Origin: Paragonimus skrjabini miyazakii
Lineage: Eukaryota; Platyhelminthes; Trematoda; Plagiorchiida; Troglotrematidae
Reading direction: 5' to 3'
NCBI GenBank assembly: GCA_014338405.1
Contig: JTDE01000020.1
Span: 334,261 to 398,260, forward strand
DNA: 64,000 nt
Shown: one piece after another, positions 12,368-25,477 of the stretch
Layout of the letters: every line of letters starts with the position of its first letter
Numbering within the stretch: position 1 is the first letter of the stretch
Program-made: the position numbers and the translations under genes
The notes under the pieces: model-generated
The model's database searches: none
What the model saw: only the letters and a program-made list of their open reading frames with translations
Told to the model about the DNA's origin: nothing

Positions 12368-14929
12368 CTGTTAAAGAGACAGATAAAGCAAAATAAGATC
12401 TTGGTGAAAAATCGGCGATCGATTAGTGGTTAAATTACTTCTTTTGCTCAAGCGGTGCACCATGTTGGTAAGTCGCGTCTCATTCAGAGAGGCAGCATCA
12501 CATAGAGACATTTTGCGTACAAATACGTATGGTCGTTACATTATTGTACAGAAATGGCGCACAGAAACTACGGAACTCCGCGATATCTATTACAAAGTCT
12601 CCGTCAAGCAGCCAGGAACTGGAGATCTGATTATTTACTTACGGTACTACGGAAGCAACATCCAATAAGTTGAATCGCTGCGACAGGAAATTTGTCAACG
12701 ACGTGGACTTGGAGCTATACATCCAAAACATTAGTTGCAGTCACTCCTTCTTTGCTACCAGTTTACTTCCAGGTATCGCTAAAGTCCTATATTGATCGGC
12801 ACATCTTCCATTAAAAACAGCTGTTCTGTTCTTATCATTCAGGCTAGTCTGATTGATGAGTGTGTGACAGAAAACGACAACATAGTATATGTCTCTGAAT
12901 AGCTAAACATGATCCACAATAACAAACTATGTACTAATAAACAGCTGTTTCACAGTAGAATATCAAAATATGTAGCAAAAAAACCATGAATATTGACCGA
13001 AAAAACATCTTCGGTTATTGTATAAAGAGAACATATTTGAAATAATTGTTATTGCATACGAAATAAGCATGTGGCTGTGATGATTTAAAAAAACGTATTA
13101 ACTCATCCTCAGATCAAGATGATAATGCTGATGGCCACAGAATAAGGTTGACATATCAGTCGGACTCGTTCGACCAGTTATATCACGTTCGCCCATTCGC
13201 TAAAAGATCAATGTCTACCACCTATCAAATAAATTATCTCCACAGCAGAGCCAACGCTTTAATGGCGTAGCATTTAGTCAACTGTTCTCATCTCATCAAT
13301 CTCGGTAGTACAGAGTGCTATCATTTGGAAATCGTTTGATACGACACGAAACATATCATTTGTAAAGCATGATCGATACCAAGTTGGTGTTCAATTGGTA
13401 CCACATATGTTAGAGCAAACTTGGTGATTGTAACCAATAATGTTCGTTAAGATCAAATAGAACTTCCAAATTTTACTAATGTGGTTAGAATACCACCATA
13501 TATCAGTAAAACTGTCCAAAACAGCCAATCGATACTGTTAGTACACACTACATCCCTAGTCTCCGTTTACTGTTACTCATTTCCTGGAAACAGCTATTCA
13601 AGGTCAGCTTACAAGGTAGCAACCACGTATGAAGACCTAGTGCCGGGAGATTTTCACAAATGGCTAGTTTCAGGGGCCGTAAACGAAATGATGCACAGCC
13701 GATTCGACCTTGTTGGGTCTAATCAACTAGAATTGCGATTACAAAGGAAGGTAAATTGCACACCCTCATGTCGTCCCAGTGTTTGTAACTCCGTAGTCTA
13801 GTGGAAATGTGGCTCGATTACGATGTTGACACCTGGTTATTTAGTGTGGGTGCTGTCCTAGGTTGAACCAGCTGTCTATCAATTCGCTGATGGCCACTAG
13901 AACAGACTGTTTAGGGAGACTTCTTTTAATGTAGGCAGTAGCTTCAAATACCACGTTTACTCTCAGGTGTGTGAAAATTACAGATGACACCCAGTCTCGC
14001 CTCATTTTCGAAATGAACAACAGTTCAAAAGCACAATTCGCTAGACACCAGTGGTCGTTCATAGACGTCAGTGATCCCGATGAGTTGACTAAATCATTGT
14101 TCAGGCGAGCTCCATGATGGGCCAACCAAATTCTGTAGCTGTCAAAAGCCACTGTAGGACGAAACAAACACGCATCCTGTCAATCCACAGACGCGTATGT
14201 TCACTTGATGTTTCATAAATGCGTGAGAAATAACCTTGTTTGCCGTCAGAATGGGAAAGTTCAGGTCAGTATAATTTTGTATTGAACATGCTGTACCTAA
14301 TCTGCATCGAAATTGGCTTGTCATTGTTGCTAATGCGTACGTCTCTGCGATGCAAATGGCTGCTTGTTCAGGGTAGAAAGGTGTACATGTTAGACATACA
14401 TTTTGTATATATAATATATATTTTAAGTATAATTCAGCAAGATCACATCATTCAGTTCATGTGTTATAAAATTTCACCATCTTTCCAATAGAATTCAGCA
14501 AAGTGAACTCCCATAAGAGAGGTAAACGCAAACATACTAAGTTATTCATAATTTACGTCCGAACTAACCTGAAGCCGATTCGGGCTTTCTAGTGGTAGAG
14601 TGGATCAATGTTTGTCTGAAGTTCGGTTTCAGAACTGTCTGTTCGAATTCTTGCAGGACCTGCAGTGCAAGCTTCGACAAATTTTCGGTAACATACGATG
14701 CAAATTGGTTCAGAGAACCCGCCTGAAACTGGAAAATCGGCAAATACTTCACTTCTGTGAGAGAATACACTTTTAGACTGACGTGATTTATCTGAGCACA
14801 ACCCTATCAGGTGTAACAATTCACTATTCACAACTCAATTTTATGAAGTATGAAAGTAACTGACGGCGACGTCGTAAAGAAGTGATGATTAATTTTGCAA
14901 GGTGTAGGCGCCTTGATGTGGTATGTTTG

Positions 14930-15068
14930 AATATAGACGTACCTATTTTTAGTGGCTAGGTCCTCTCCCCTCCCTGTTTTTTCTTCTCTCTTCCTAAACA
15001 GGGTTTGTGTGGCAGTTAAACATCAGTGTGAACCACTGATGTATTACCGTCTATGATGATGATGAACT
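14930..15068 (+). repeat. LINE-type 3' tail with hairpin and GAT microsatellite
   Basis: A pyrimidine-rich stretch (CTCTCCCCTCCCTG) is followed by GGTTTGTGTGGCAGTTAAA, a perfect 8-bp hairpin (CATCAGTG, loop TGAAC, CACTGATG at 15021-15041) and then TATGATGATGATGA. Related copies lie at 42635-42772 and, on the other strand, at 45585-45700. RTE-clade LINEs typically end in short trinucleotide repeats, which is why I call it a LINE tail; the parent element is not identified. Confidence 0.6.
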
Positions 15069-16376
15069 CGAAGTAATCAAGCAAGCAATTGATTGTTGTT
15101 CTTCCCAAATATCTCATGCCATTCATTGCAGAAGATCCAATACAATAGAATTTCACTAGGTTCGCTATTAACTAATTTCTCATAACAGACACCAGCATTT
15201 ATGCAGTTTATGTGGCCTATGTTGTGGATGAAGAGTGGAAGTTGTCCACTGACTGCCACCTATCATCAGCACTTGATTAATTTGCAAGGTTCTCGTTTCT
15301 TAGATTTTGACTTGCCTTAACCTAAACGTTCATTTAAAGAAGTGTAGTTTAAGTCATAAGGTCCGACGTATTAATGTTGAATACAGTGTCAATAAGTTGC
15401 AGGTCGTTAATTGACTTGCAAGATAGGGCATCTACAGGACATGCTTAAACATCGAGGCGGCCAAGACAGCAGACAGTGATGGCAACGATATATGGAGGTA
15501 AGCAGTACAAAATTAATCCTTCCCAATAAAAGCAGTAATGAATACCGATGATGACGTTACCGCAAGGGAGAACTACAAAAGTGGGCGTTAGCAAGAAACG
15601 ATCAAAAGCGCTGGAAAAGCTCAAAAAAGTTGACAACCCAATTTAGAATGAGAAATGTTTACAAGAGCCCACCTTATCGATTGCTTAAATTTCAACTACA
15701 TTGGCTAATTGTGCAGTAATTGACAATTTCTACCACTTTGCCCGAAATGTGAGAACGACAGTTTTCTGACTGATGCATCGACGCTGATCAACTGTCAGTC
15801 AATAGTCCTCATATTCGAAGAGGTGTCTATCAAAGTTTAGTTAGTTGTACACATATATCCAAGGATGTACCCACCGATTTCAGGTGTTCAGTCCACAATG
15901 CAAAATGAATGCAATGTGGACATATTGGTTTACGATGTCAACGCCGTAGTGCTCTACCGTAAACACTTCTCTGATCCTACTGATTTATACTTCCAGTAAA
16001 TTGTGAATACACTAAGCACTAGAAAGGCGAGAAGGCATAGAAGTTGTGAGTTACTGACAGTTGGGACGCAATGTTACACATGTTTTTTTACCGGCAATTC
16101 GCGTTTATCCTATGTGCACATGCTAAAGCATAAGTGCTCTGCAGAGTTTTATGTAACGCTGCTGCTGCTTCAACTGAAGGGTTGCGTTTGACTCGAGCAC
16201 ATGTAAGGCCGGATAGATCTCTATCGATATTCTCATAAATTCGTTAAAAAGAGAGATGCTTACATCACATACAGGTAGCTATCTCGAACGTTATCAACGC
16301 TACTGAAATTTACCGGTAGCGGTTAATCCGTCACCTATTTTCCCACTTTGAGGATCTACTTCCAGTCAACCGACTA

Positions 16377-16423
16377 GAAAGTCTGTGGAAATGGGAAAGT
16401 TGTGATCAATTGTGGTTGATGTT
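16377..16423 (+). repeat. SINE 3' tail remnant
   Basis: The sequence GAAAGTCTGTGGAAATGGG…GATCAATTGTGGTTGATGTTC matches the 3' tail of the hammerhead SINE at 35352-35402 with a few substitutions. No tRNA-like promoter or hammerhead core is attached. Confidence 0.6.
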
Positions 16424-16660
16424 CTACTTACAATTAACGAAATCCCCAACTACTCATATGTAAAAAAGCTATCATCAGATTGATGAAGTTGGTGCGTATG
16501 GTTCGTTGGGAGCTATCCATGCATGCATTTTTATGGCCTCCGTTGGACAAAAGATCACCAGCGTTATCGAAAATGCCGCGCTATCTAACAAATAAATAGT
16601 TGCTATTGTGGCCATCGTTGAGAACACACAGGATATCAGCGGCACCAGCCACGGCCGTCT

Positions 16661-16712
16661 GGAAAGTCTGTGCAAATAGGAAATTTCCGATCAATTTTGA
16701 ATGATGTTCTAT
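16661..16712 (+). repeat. Second SINE 3' tail remnant
   Basis: GGAAAGTCTGTGCAAATAGG followed by CCGATCAATTTTGAATGATG matches the same SINE tail, more diverged than the copy 285 bp upstream. It may be an independent insertion or part of a local duplication. Confidence 0.5.
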
Positions 16713-18647
16713 ATGAAACCATTTTCCTTGAAATGAACCCTCACGTTATGTACACAAGACTTTTGAATATCTTTCGAATGTTCGTTATCAACTGTTAGCT
16801 GGAAATTGTGCTCGTCTACATAATTGCAAGGCATTGCAATAACGAAGCTATGCGTACACCGTTACAGCCGGTGACATACCGATCCACGCACAGCCAAATA
16901 CGTCACGTCCATTAGCCTATGAGAAATGATTCAGCACGGTAGCCTTATCCTGGCTATCAAGACAATGCGATCGTTCACAGGACATACCTGAGCCCCTCCG
17001 AAACCTATGAATGGATAACATGATACGTGATTACAAAATGAACCACAAAGTGTTTCCTTCCCTTGGACCACTAGTCCCATATCTGCTGGATTCCACCAAA
17101 AACTTCACCAGCACACTCAAGGATTTTGATTTTATATCGTTTTTTCCAAACCACTGATGTAAGCACATCAACTTTCTTTTATCGCCGTTTATTTGTGAAC
17201 ATTTCGGCTAGTTTTTAGGTCTTCAGTGACTTTACCGACATAGTTTACAAGGTTCTATAATCGGTGAATCTGTATCTAAAGGTCGATTAACATAGTCTCA
17301 TCCAGAACTACATTTTTTCTTTTAAAATCACACCAATGTACAGGTTGCAATGCAACATACAAGACCAGTTGCGGAGCAGGTAATGCCAGGCTGTTTAGAC
17401 TGGATCAATGAAGTCTATTTGGTCCAAATTTGCTGTCATATTATTACCAGTTCAATGTCGTTACCACCAACAGCGTATGACTAGTGTGCATTAGAAATGA
17501 CCGGGAGGGTAGGAAGTTCAGTAGCTCGAAGTGACTTTTGATGCGTACTGCTAAAGTAACACCCGTCGACAAGTTTTGTTCCGGTTTTCTAACCTGTCAG
17601 TTGGAGAAAGACAAACCAAGTCACCTATTTTTACTGCCCTGTGTCAAGTGATACAGGACTGGTGGTCCATCCTCTCAGAGATTCGTCTGTTAAAACAAAA
17701 AATCCCGTGCATCTCATTTCCATGACATTTCAGACTTCAATTGCATTCTAGGATTCGAGTAGACTTTTCAGCCAGCCCCTTTGAAAAAAAGCTGCAGATA
17801 AATGTAAGTATTGTTCAACCTATACTAACCAAATCCCCTTAACTTACCAATTTACAATGGTTCAACTAATTTCGTTGGTTATAGGCTATATACACACAGG
17901 AATCCAAACTATGCAGATACCACATCTCCAGTAAGGCAGAAAATGGAGGGAAAAACATCACACCCAAATTCAAACACTGTGCGATAGTTTATGCCAACAA
18001 AACTCTTAATCCAACCGGGGATGCTATCTCGAGTGGACCATGGAAGCCGGAGTACAATTCGGTAATAGAGAAACGAAACGTGACCACGTCAAATTAAATA
18101 TATCTTCGTCTTGGGTGATGTGATCACGCCAGTAAGCGATCGCCGACTCGATTTGATTAGGATGCCTGCCAGCATGAGTACTCGCTCAGCGCGATTAGTG
18201 CATACCTACGGTAAAATCCGCTTAGTGTAGACCACTCCAAAAATATACGGTAGTACAGAGCAAACCACTTGAGGCACCTCAAGCTAACACCGATTTACGG
18301 AAATCGGACCGTAACTCACGACGGTGTCGTCAGAGCGTCTTAACATAGAATGGACACTACACAGTGGATAGGGAGTTAGATATTTCGGATCTCAGCCAGC
18401 TTATCTCCTTCTGACTGATGAGTTCAAACAAAGATGATACCGAACAAAGCAGAGAATGTAAGTTAGATAGCAAGCATCAAAGAAACTCCAGACTAATATG
18501 CTATCAAGTAAAACATCACTTAAAGACGGGCCACTCGTGAATAACATTACGAACAACTTTGGAAGTTAACCCGTTTAAACTAGAGTCCGGGAAAGCAATA
18601 AATAATCAAAAGGAAAAGTTCTTCGTACAGCAACATCATCATGTCAC

Positions 18648-18933
18648 CTACGCGTTGCTTTTCCAAAGGTTGCCCATCAGCTGCTAACCGACAGTCGTTC
18701 GCAGAGTGAGAATCATCCGTGCGAGCGGTCAGACCAAGAGTGATCAGTCGACCTTGGAGTTCTGCCAACTGAGAACGTATGGAGTCATGCGCTTCCTGAC
18801 AGCTGTCCAACTCGTGAACCAAGCGATACTTCTCTTTCTGTAATGTTTTTAGACGCGTACGTTGGCTTTCAATCTCACTTCGCAGGCGATCTTCTGTAAC
18901 GCGAGCAACTTCCACGAGTTCAATTTTCTTATC
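18648..18933 (-). CDS. Coiled-coil exon of the large minus-strand gene
   Basis: The acceptor is CTTCTTTTTGTTCC…CCTAAAAG and the donor CGTAG|GTGACAT. The exon is 286 nt: phase 0 at its start, 95 codons, phase 1 at its end. It joins in frame to exon 25277-25477 upstream and 12126-12367 downstream. The first two thirds form a highly charged heptad-like coiled coil (DKKIELVEVARVTEDRLR, then SEIESQRTRLKTLQKEKYRL and SCQEAHDSIRSQLAELQGRL). It ends in a Ser/Asp-rich linker (TDDSHSANDCRL). No enzymatic motif is visible, so a structural or scaffolding role is the natural inference. The frame stays open past the donor for 14 codons to TAG at 18601. Confidence 0.8.
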
Positions 18934-19389
18934 CTTTTAGGGTGTTGGACATGGAACAAAAAGAAGTAACCATACAAAGATGTATTTGGTCTGTGCAGTA
19001 TACCAGTTAGGTTTGTAAGTGTAAGTGAAAACAAAAAAATCCCCAAACAGAATTGACATTTAAATGAAGTGACAATCTCAAGTCATAGTGTTGTATAAGA
19101 GGCAGATTCGCTGTGAGTAATATACTACTCATGAGAGACCACAGGGACAAAAAAGGTAAGCCTTAACGCCAGGAAGACGACGGACCGTAAGAGACTATCA
19201 CAATAGTGTGTACGGGCCATGTGAGAAGTGCCAACAAGGCGAATGACAACGTACTGCTAACCGATGTATATGAATGCACGCCAGCCGTGTAAATGAGTGC
19301 ATGTGATTGTGGTTTCATGTTTAACGTAACCTGTACAAGGGTTCGTGCAATAGAAGAATTTGCAGACCAAGCGTTTTTTGCGGCCACAA

Positions 19390-22120
19390 CAGTAGTACGG
19401 TGAAGTTAAATAAGATTCGTAGATAGGATAAATTCCAACCACTGAGTGAACATCTTTGTGGTGCCACAAATAACAGAGGTTGGCGAATATACAACTTGTT
19501 TTCGCTACCCTTGTAGCTTTCTCGTCAGGGATAGTAAAACTGGATAAAACTCTTGTCAGTCTCAAGCGACCTGTTCGAAAGAAGACAAAGACAAGGTTAG
19601 TGCGAATCCAATCTTGTAGCAACACTTCACACCTAGAAGGTTCAAAGTGCACACGATGCAGAACAGCCACATCAATTAAACGATCCTGCTTGGTCTGCGT
19701 GTTCTGCGCAAAAAAGCTAAGTAAAGCTATTCTGTCCGCGCCTTCAATATCAATCAGTGTATTAACCAGTGGAAACCCCATGATGAGGTCCTTGGAACCT
19801 CCCAGTGCACTTTCCAAAATATTATCCATCACCAAGTTGAAATGCATTTAGAGGTCGGACATCTATGTCGGACACCTGTTGATGTGGGGAACTCTTGAGA
19901 TAGCTGCCCACAGATGTGCGCTCTACAAAGCAAAGCAGGCGCAAAATAAAATCAACAAACTGACATCCTTCGTTGAGACTCCAATACGATGAAGACAGCC
20001 CCAGGGTGTCCAGTAGACAACCGAATCAAAAGCGACATTTAGGACCAAAACCAACACGACCGCAGACTGAGGAAAGAAGTGTCGATACTCCGGTATCAGT
20101 TGCAATTTCAGGATATCATCGATACGTTTGTTACCTGGCTAAAAGCCTGCACGTTTTTCTATAACATGGTGTTCTCTACTTCAGAAACCGTCGCACCGAG
20201 AGACCAGTGAAAATCGTGGATGTAATAAATGCAGGACTAGTATCTCTGAGGTTGACAAATGATGTCCTGGCACTGTCTTTGAAAATGAGGATTACTGCTT
20301 ATGAGCATCAGCAGTGAGGCAAATTTATAGGCCTTCATAAAGAATGGAGAGGTATGATCACTTTAACCAGCAAACTTCCACAACCATCGTTAAAAAGTGC
20401 AGAAGAAATGGGGTCCGGACTTAGGGATCTATTACGTTACAATTAACTTAAAGAACGAAAGCCACTTCGACTTTTGGACGGAAGATCGTCAGAAATGTCA
20501 CAATCAACCATACGATTTTCATCATCCACATCTGAATGAGTTGACTCAGGCCAACTGATTTGTTACTCAATGTACTTAGGCTATATGTCAAGCCGCTGCG
20601 ACAATTTAGAGAACCGTATGCCCCCTTCTTACATAGAATGTAGCTAACAACTTGTCGACCGCCAGCGCTATGACGAAGCACGAAAAAAGTAACCGGCAAT
20701 ATCGTGATGAAAATGCTTCCATCATTATTCTTGCTTGTTCGCAGAAGTAGATTTCACTGACTTCACGTAGGCTCTTCGTACGTTCACGTTTCATTTCACG
20801 GCAACCTTTGTCATACTCGGACTCGTACTTGGACGAGTCAACGTTTGTCCTTATGTTATGCTGATTAAAAAGAAACTCTCACCCATCGTACTTGCAATGC
20901 TCCATTGGAACAGACCTCTTCAAAAAAAGGTTTGCCCAGTTTTTGAGATTTTTACCCGGTGCCCGGATGAGTTACGTCACTATTGTGATCTTTGCGGTTT
21001 AACCGTCAGTGCTGTTTGATAGACGCTTTACGTACCCTCGTCGTTCAATTTTCAACCAGATGCAGTATTTCTGTGAATAAATAATCTCAAAGTAAACAAT
21101 GAAATACAAGGGATACGCATAACGGAATGATCTGGCTCAAAGCAATTATTATGAAAGAAGCCATAATCTTTAGTAGAGTGACACCATCGATGACAGACAT
21201 AATATGAATATTTCCTGTCCACGGTTGAGTGATCTCAAAGTGAGTCATGACCGTCGTTTGCACCGAAATGAGTTCCTCAAGAGACAGAGTCTGTGGGATG
21301 CACACAACTGTAGGGGCCGATCGTCACTGGCGGCGCGTCACCCAAGAACATTGAACATATCATCCAGCCGTTCTTTCTCAGGAGTAATAAGACCGAGTTG
21401 ATGGCACATATCGGAATGAAGCACAACGATGTCTGAGTGCCTAGGTTATCTCAAAAGATCAAATGGCGCATTTCAGCAAACGTCCTTGAAAGCATCTCAA
21501 CTGTTGTCTATTGGAGCAAATGCAGGTACGACAAATAAACAATATATGTGTGGTCTGTGTTGGTTGAGACGGACTGGTGTTAGGTCTGACGGCACACAGA
21601 TGACCATTTACTGGTACTTACTTGAGCAGGCTCTGCTCTGTCTAAGGGTTCAACACAATGCCCACTCCAGTTTGACCACGAGATTCGACTTCATTGTCAT
21701 CAAAAACCCTCGGAAAGAACCGCTAGCCCATAGCATTGCCCAAAGGGAAAGTGTAGCGTAGGAATACGATAGGATCGTGGAGGTGCGTTTCGAAAACACA
21801 ACGCATATCCAGTTCCATACTCGAGGGATGCTCGTCGGCGCCACTAGCTGACCTATTCGCTGCAGAGTGCGGACGTTAAAACTGACAATGTTTACCGGTT
21901 GTTTTGGCTTGAAGGGAGGGTAATAACCAATAGGGGGGAGGAAGGTAAAAATAAGCAGACCGGTTTGTCAGAGTAACGACAACTTCTAATACTTCCCGAC
22001 CTTTTATGCCTCGGAGGCGGGTTGACCCCATCCCGAGTCTCTGACTCACAAGTTTGACCTGCGAGACAACTGGAGATAGGATCTCTTTGACGTACCCTAC
22101 CCGGAGCCAATGATGCACGT
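19390..22120 (-). mobile_element. Decayed RTE-type LINE with endonuclease and reverse transcriptase
   Basis: On the minus strand the order of blocks is that of an RTE element. The endonuclease starts near 21895 (NIVSFNVRTLQRIGQ). The block SDIVVLHSDMCHQLG at about 21430-21380 corresponds to the 'DIVVLAGDFNAQ' motif, with the metal-binding D-x-N lost. The block ending EPDHSVMR near 21110 corresponds to 'SDH'. A linker rich in Arg/Glu (20840-20600) follows. RT then appears as VLNVAFDSVVYW (about 20035; Asp of motif A kept), LIDIEGADRIALL (about 19750; YADD reduced to GADR), EPSRCEVLLQDW and CIFANLCYLWHHKD. Several stops and frame changes separate these blocks, so it cannot be active. It sits inside the 18934-25276 intron of the host gene, in the same orientation. 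Fluke RTE elements are the best family match from memory. Confidence 0.85.
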
Positions 22121-25100
22121 CTTATTCAGTTGGTAGTGAGGGGCTTGCCTGGTCAAATGGCGCAGTGAACTAGGCAGTACTGTCTGATTCTAACCAAAGT
22201 GGATGTATTCCAAGCTACATCAGGCTTTTGAAAGATATCATGTTAAACTCGTTGATGGTTACGGTCAACCGGTTTCGTGTAAAGGACTTAATCTCTGAGG
22301 CAAATAACTTTCGGTTTGTGATGATTAATTTCAGGTTCATTTAAGATGGGCCAAGTGAATCTACATAACTCTCTAGATAGTGTATCAGTCACAAGATAAT
22401 TGTTCTTGAGTGCGAAATGTGGTCTTGCCGTGGGCTACCTGCTGACCGAGGTTGACCAAAATGCACATTGAGAATAGGTGAAGAAGAAAGCAAAGATAAG
22501 TTGAGACTACGAAGGGAAATAGACTGGTGATGGGGTAGTTGTATATGTTGTTGGCTTCATAATGCGTCGGAACGGGCCAATAGAACAGACGGAGTTGGTA
22601 TTGCTCAATTCGGGGGACTGTTGACGAACTAGTCATAAGGTATGGAGTGCAATCCCTGAAGTTCAGTCATTCTGTGACTGACTAGTGGTGACTCAAGCAA
22701 AAAGGCACTAGAAACAATGACCTCATTGAAGTGACGCAATAAGTGGCATGCGAAGTCACATTGGTGATACGCAGTGTTTAAACAGTACAGAAATGGGTGA
22801 ATGATGTGCGTAATGGGCGAGAATGCACGCAAATAACTTCACGCTAGCATCAGTAGTTATGAGCCGAAACGTTAAACTAACGGGAAGGAAGTGTCGTTTG
22901 TCGAAATTACTGATAAGGCACCAGAAGGACTCACTCTGAGTAGATTAGAGATAAGAACGGGGACTGCAACTATCTGTGGGTGAATGGACAACCGTTTCTC
23001 TAAAATCTTACGCACCTGCCTTGTAAGAGGAGAAAGTATGTCTTAGATTAGGAAGATGTTATATTCTGAGGACGGCCTGTGTGCTAGATGGATGGAAAAA
23101 AGAACAAGCTGCTTTGCAACCGGCAACGGACTAAAACGTTTGAGGATATTCAACGCACTAACAGGCAACTGGGATTGTAAAGGCAATCTTGGTGCTATAA
23201 CAGCAGGTACGATAACTCAATATTCGCTAGGCGTGCAAGCGACCCTAGCAGAGAGTGATGGTGGTGTAACAAGCAGGAATGCAGACACATCTCAGAAACG
23301 GAAGTAGTGGTGTTTGACAACGTACTATAACGTTCATGATGGGAAAGTTTGTTTACAGGAATTGATTAGTTTGTGACATATCACTACGGTTACCTGGCGG
23401 CGAATGATGATGAGAAAAATGGTCAGTGCATTGTATGGAGAAGAATGTTACGAATGCAGTTTAGTAAGTTATCAGTAAACATTACAGTAGGTTTATTCAT
23501 CCATCCAAAAGTCATTATGGTGATATTTGGAACAGGATAGGCCCAAAAATAGAGTAAGGTAGAAAAAGGCGCTGCCAAATGAGCGATTCGTTCACGAAAT
23601 ATCCGTGTTGTTCCGTTTCACTATTATAAACAAAATCACAGAGCTTTAAGCAGTCTCAAAAATAAAAAGTAGGGTCGGTTCACGGAATCGGACCAATTAA
23701 GTGCAGATTACCATGTTGTCGTAGCAATGTCTGCAAATTTTGTTTTGTTTGTGATCATTAATTGGGGAGAATAGTTGAGAAGTCACATTTACTTTAAGTG
23801 CGCTAGCCCCCCCCCCGCCTGTAAAATTGTAGAGGACCTACAGTCAATCATATAGAAGAGTTTCGTTCTTAACGGCTTTGCAGGCTGACAATAATGACGA
23901 AACCCACCAGAACAACCATGATCACAGTTTTTATCATGATACCGAGGAATGTCGAAGTGAAATAATTCCTTGACACCAGGGTCGCGTCATTATTCATCCT
24001 TCAGAATTCCACTAAAGAATGGAGACTTCACGTCTACCTGGTTATAAGAGCGCTTCGGAAATGTCAATGTGTCATGGTCAGTGATAAGCCTGCACCTGTG
24101 AAGTTATTGATAACTCTTCTTTTTCGTGGATTTCGACAGCTTTTGCTCAGTATTTCCACGTACATTTGTAATTATATGTACGTAATCGTTTTTTCATAAA
24201 CTACTGGCAGGTAGAACGGCAGACAGGACCATGGCACCCACGGCTACGGTTTAAAACGTAAAACGTTGAAGACTCAAGTTTTGACCGACAACTATCTAAA
24301 TATCTGTTCGTAATCAAAATAACTGTAGTATTGGTCCCAAAGGTCGAGCAAACAAACACTTAAGGTTTCAATCAACCCAGCCATCAGCGTCCGAATGCCA
24401 ACGCAATCGGTTATAATGAAGTACGAATTTTGACTGAGCATCACAAAGCGGTATAGATTTCTGTCAGGAACAGTCATAGAATGCCACAAGGGTCACGGTT
24501 GGTGGCATCTAATTCGGAATAGCTTGTCACAGTGACCGAAGTCGAAGGCCCCTTGCGTTTAACCAACACCACAGGTGGCATGCGTTGAACCACTTGCGGT
24601 TCCATTCACACACCACGTGTCTGGTGTAAACCCGAGGGAATAAAACCGGTAGGTGTGTGAGTGAAGCTTTTCTGTCCAGCCGGTCAATGTTGGTTAGCCA
24701 ATCCAGAGGTTAGTTAGAAATTGAAATCCTTATCTTTCGAGATATAAACAGATAGAGGCTGCATTGGTAAGACCTATACTGGGAAGAAAAGTATTAAAAA
24801 TATGATGCAAGAAGCATACCATTATAGGAGTACATGTTAATGCACTCTGGAGGGGATATGTAGTAAAATCAAAATACAAGATTAGACTGAAAGAAGACAG
24901 ATAAAACATTCATCACACAGTACTCAAACAAAGCTAGAGAAAAGAAAACGCAGAAAGCCACACGGACATCAAGATTACTGATAAGGGAGTGGATGAGTTG
25001 CCAACCGACGATGGTCGTTGGCTGATACAACCAGAGGAAAATGGATATAACTGATACAACCTACTCGACCCTAATAAACTCGTCTTCTGTTGGCCGACAG

Positions 25101-25276
25101 TGCATTATGAGTACGCTGATGGCCTACTAATCCCAAACGACCAGCGCATTTGGGGCCGCGCACATCGCAACGCCACACAGTCGTGTCAAGGGTCACACAC
25201 ACACACACAAACATCCTCACAATGTGGATCTAAGGAACCAATGAGCAGTGAGGAGAGAAACAAAAAGTCCGCTTAC
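22121..25276 (-). other. Intron sequence, no gene recognised
   Basis: This is the remainder of the 6.3-kb intron between exons 25277-25477 and 18648-18933 (phase 0). Open frames at 22385-22832 and 23056-23307 show no motif. There is a run of ten C residues near 23807-23817 and a CA microsatellite at 25194-25209. Nothing else can be named. Confidence 0.5.
25194..25209 (+). repeat. (CA)n microsatellite
   Basis: Eight uninterrupted CA units lie within the intron, 68 bp from the donor of exon 25277-25477. Confidence 0.9.
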
Positions 25277-25477
25277 CAACTCCGTTTTGATTTGTTTTTG
25301 CTTCTCTCTCGACTGACACAAATTGTCCCGTAACTCTTCGATCAGTGCACGACGCCTTTGTTCTTCTTGTGCAGAAGCTCGCATTCTTTTACGCAATTCA
25401 GCCCACAACTGTTGTTTGGTACGCAACACATTATGCAAACGTACGGCCAATGTGTGTGAAAATTCGAATGGGTTTCG
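25277..25477 (-). CDS. Coiled-coil exon of the large minus-strand gene
   Basis: The borders are strong: acceptor TTTCTTTTTTGCTG…TTCCAG and donor GAGTTG|GTAAGC. It has exactly 67 codons, phase 0 on both sides. The peptide begins RNPFEFSHTLAVRLHNVL and continues into a basic/acidic coiled coil (KQQLWAELRKRMRAS, then EEQRRRALIEELRDN and QSREKQKQIKTEL). Spliced to exon 18648-18933 it reads KQIKTEL-DKKIELVEV with no break in the heptad character. The 'F-S-H-T-L-A-x-x-L' start resembles the 'FTTFVKALAKEL' segment that precedes the C-terminal domain of vertebrate centlein. That comparison is from memory and tentative. Confidence 0.85.

Larger units (their letters stand above)
12368..18647 (-). other. 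Intron of about 6.3 kb
   Basis: It lies between two phase-matched exons (phase 1). It holds a LINE-type 3' tail with a GAT repeat (14930-15068) and two SINE tail remnants (16377-16423, 16661-16712). A region at 13480-14170 has open frames on both strands with no recognised motif. The rest shows nothing I can name. Confidence 0.6.

Noticed and set aside
20606..20870. Minus-strand frame that looks like another coiled-coil exon (SEYDKGCREMKRERTK…) with a TTTTTAATCAG acceptor and GTAAGA donor.
   Set aside because: It lies between the endonuclease and RT blocks of the RTE LINE, in the same strand and order, and matches the Arg/Glu-rich linker of that element. It is transposon sequence.
21081..21440. 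Coding-looking minus-strand peptides (SDIVVLHSDMCHQLG and TLSLEELISVQTT) that could be host exons.
   Set aside because: The first matches the RTE endonuclease 'DIVVLAGDFNAQ' block, and the region continues in frame to the 'SDH' block; both are part of the LINE.
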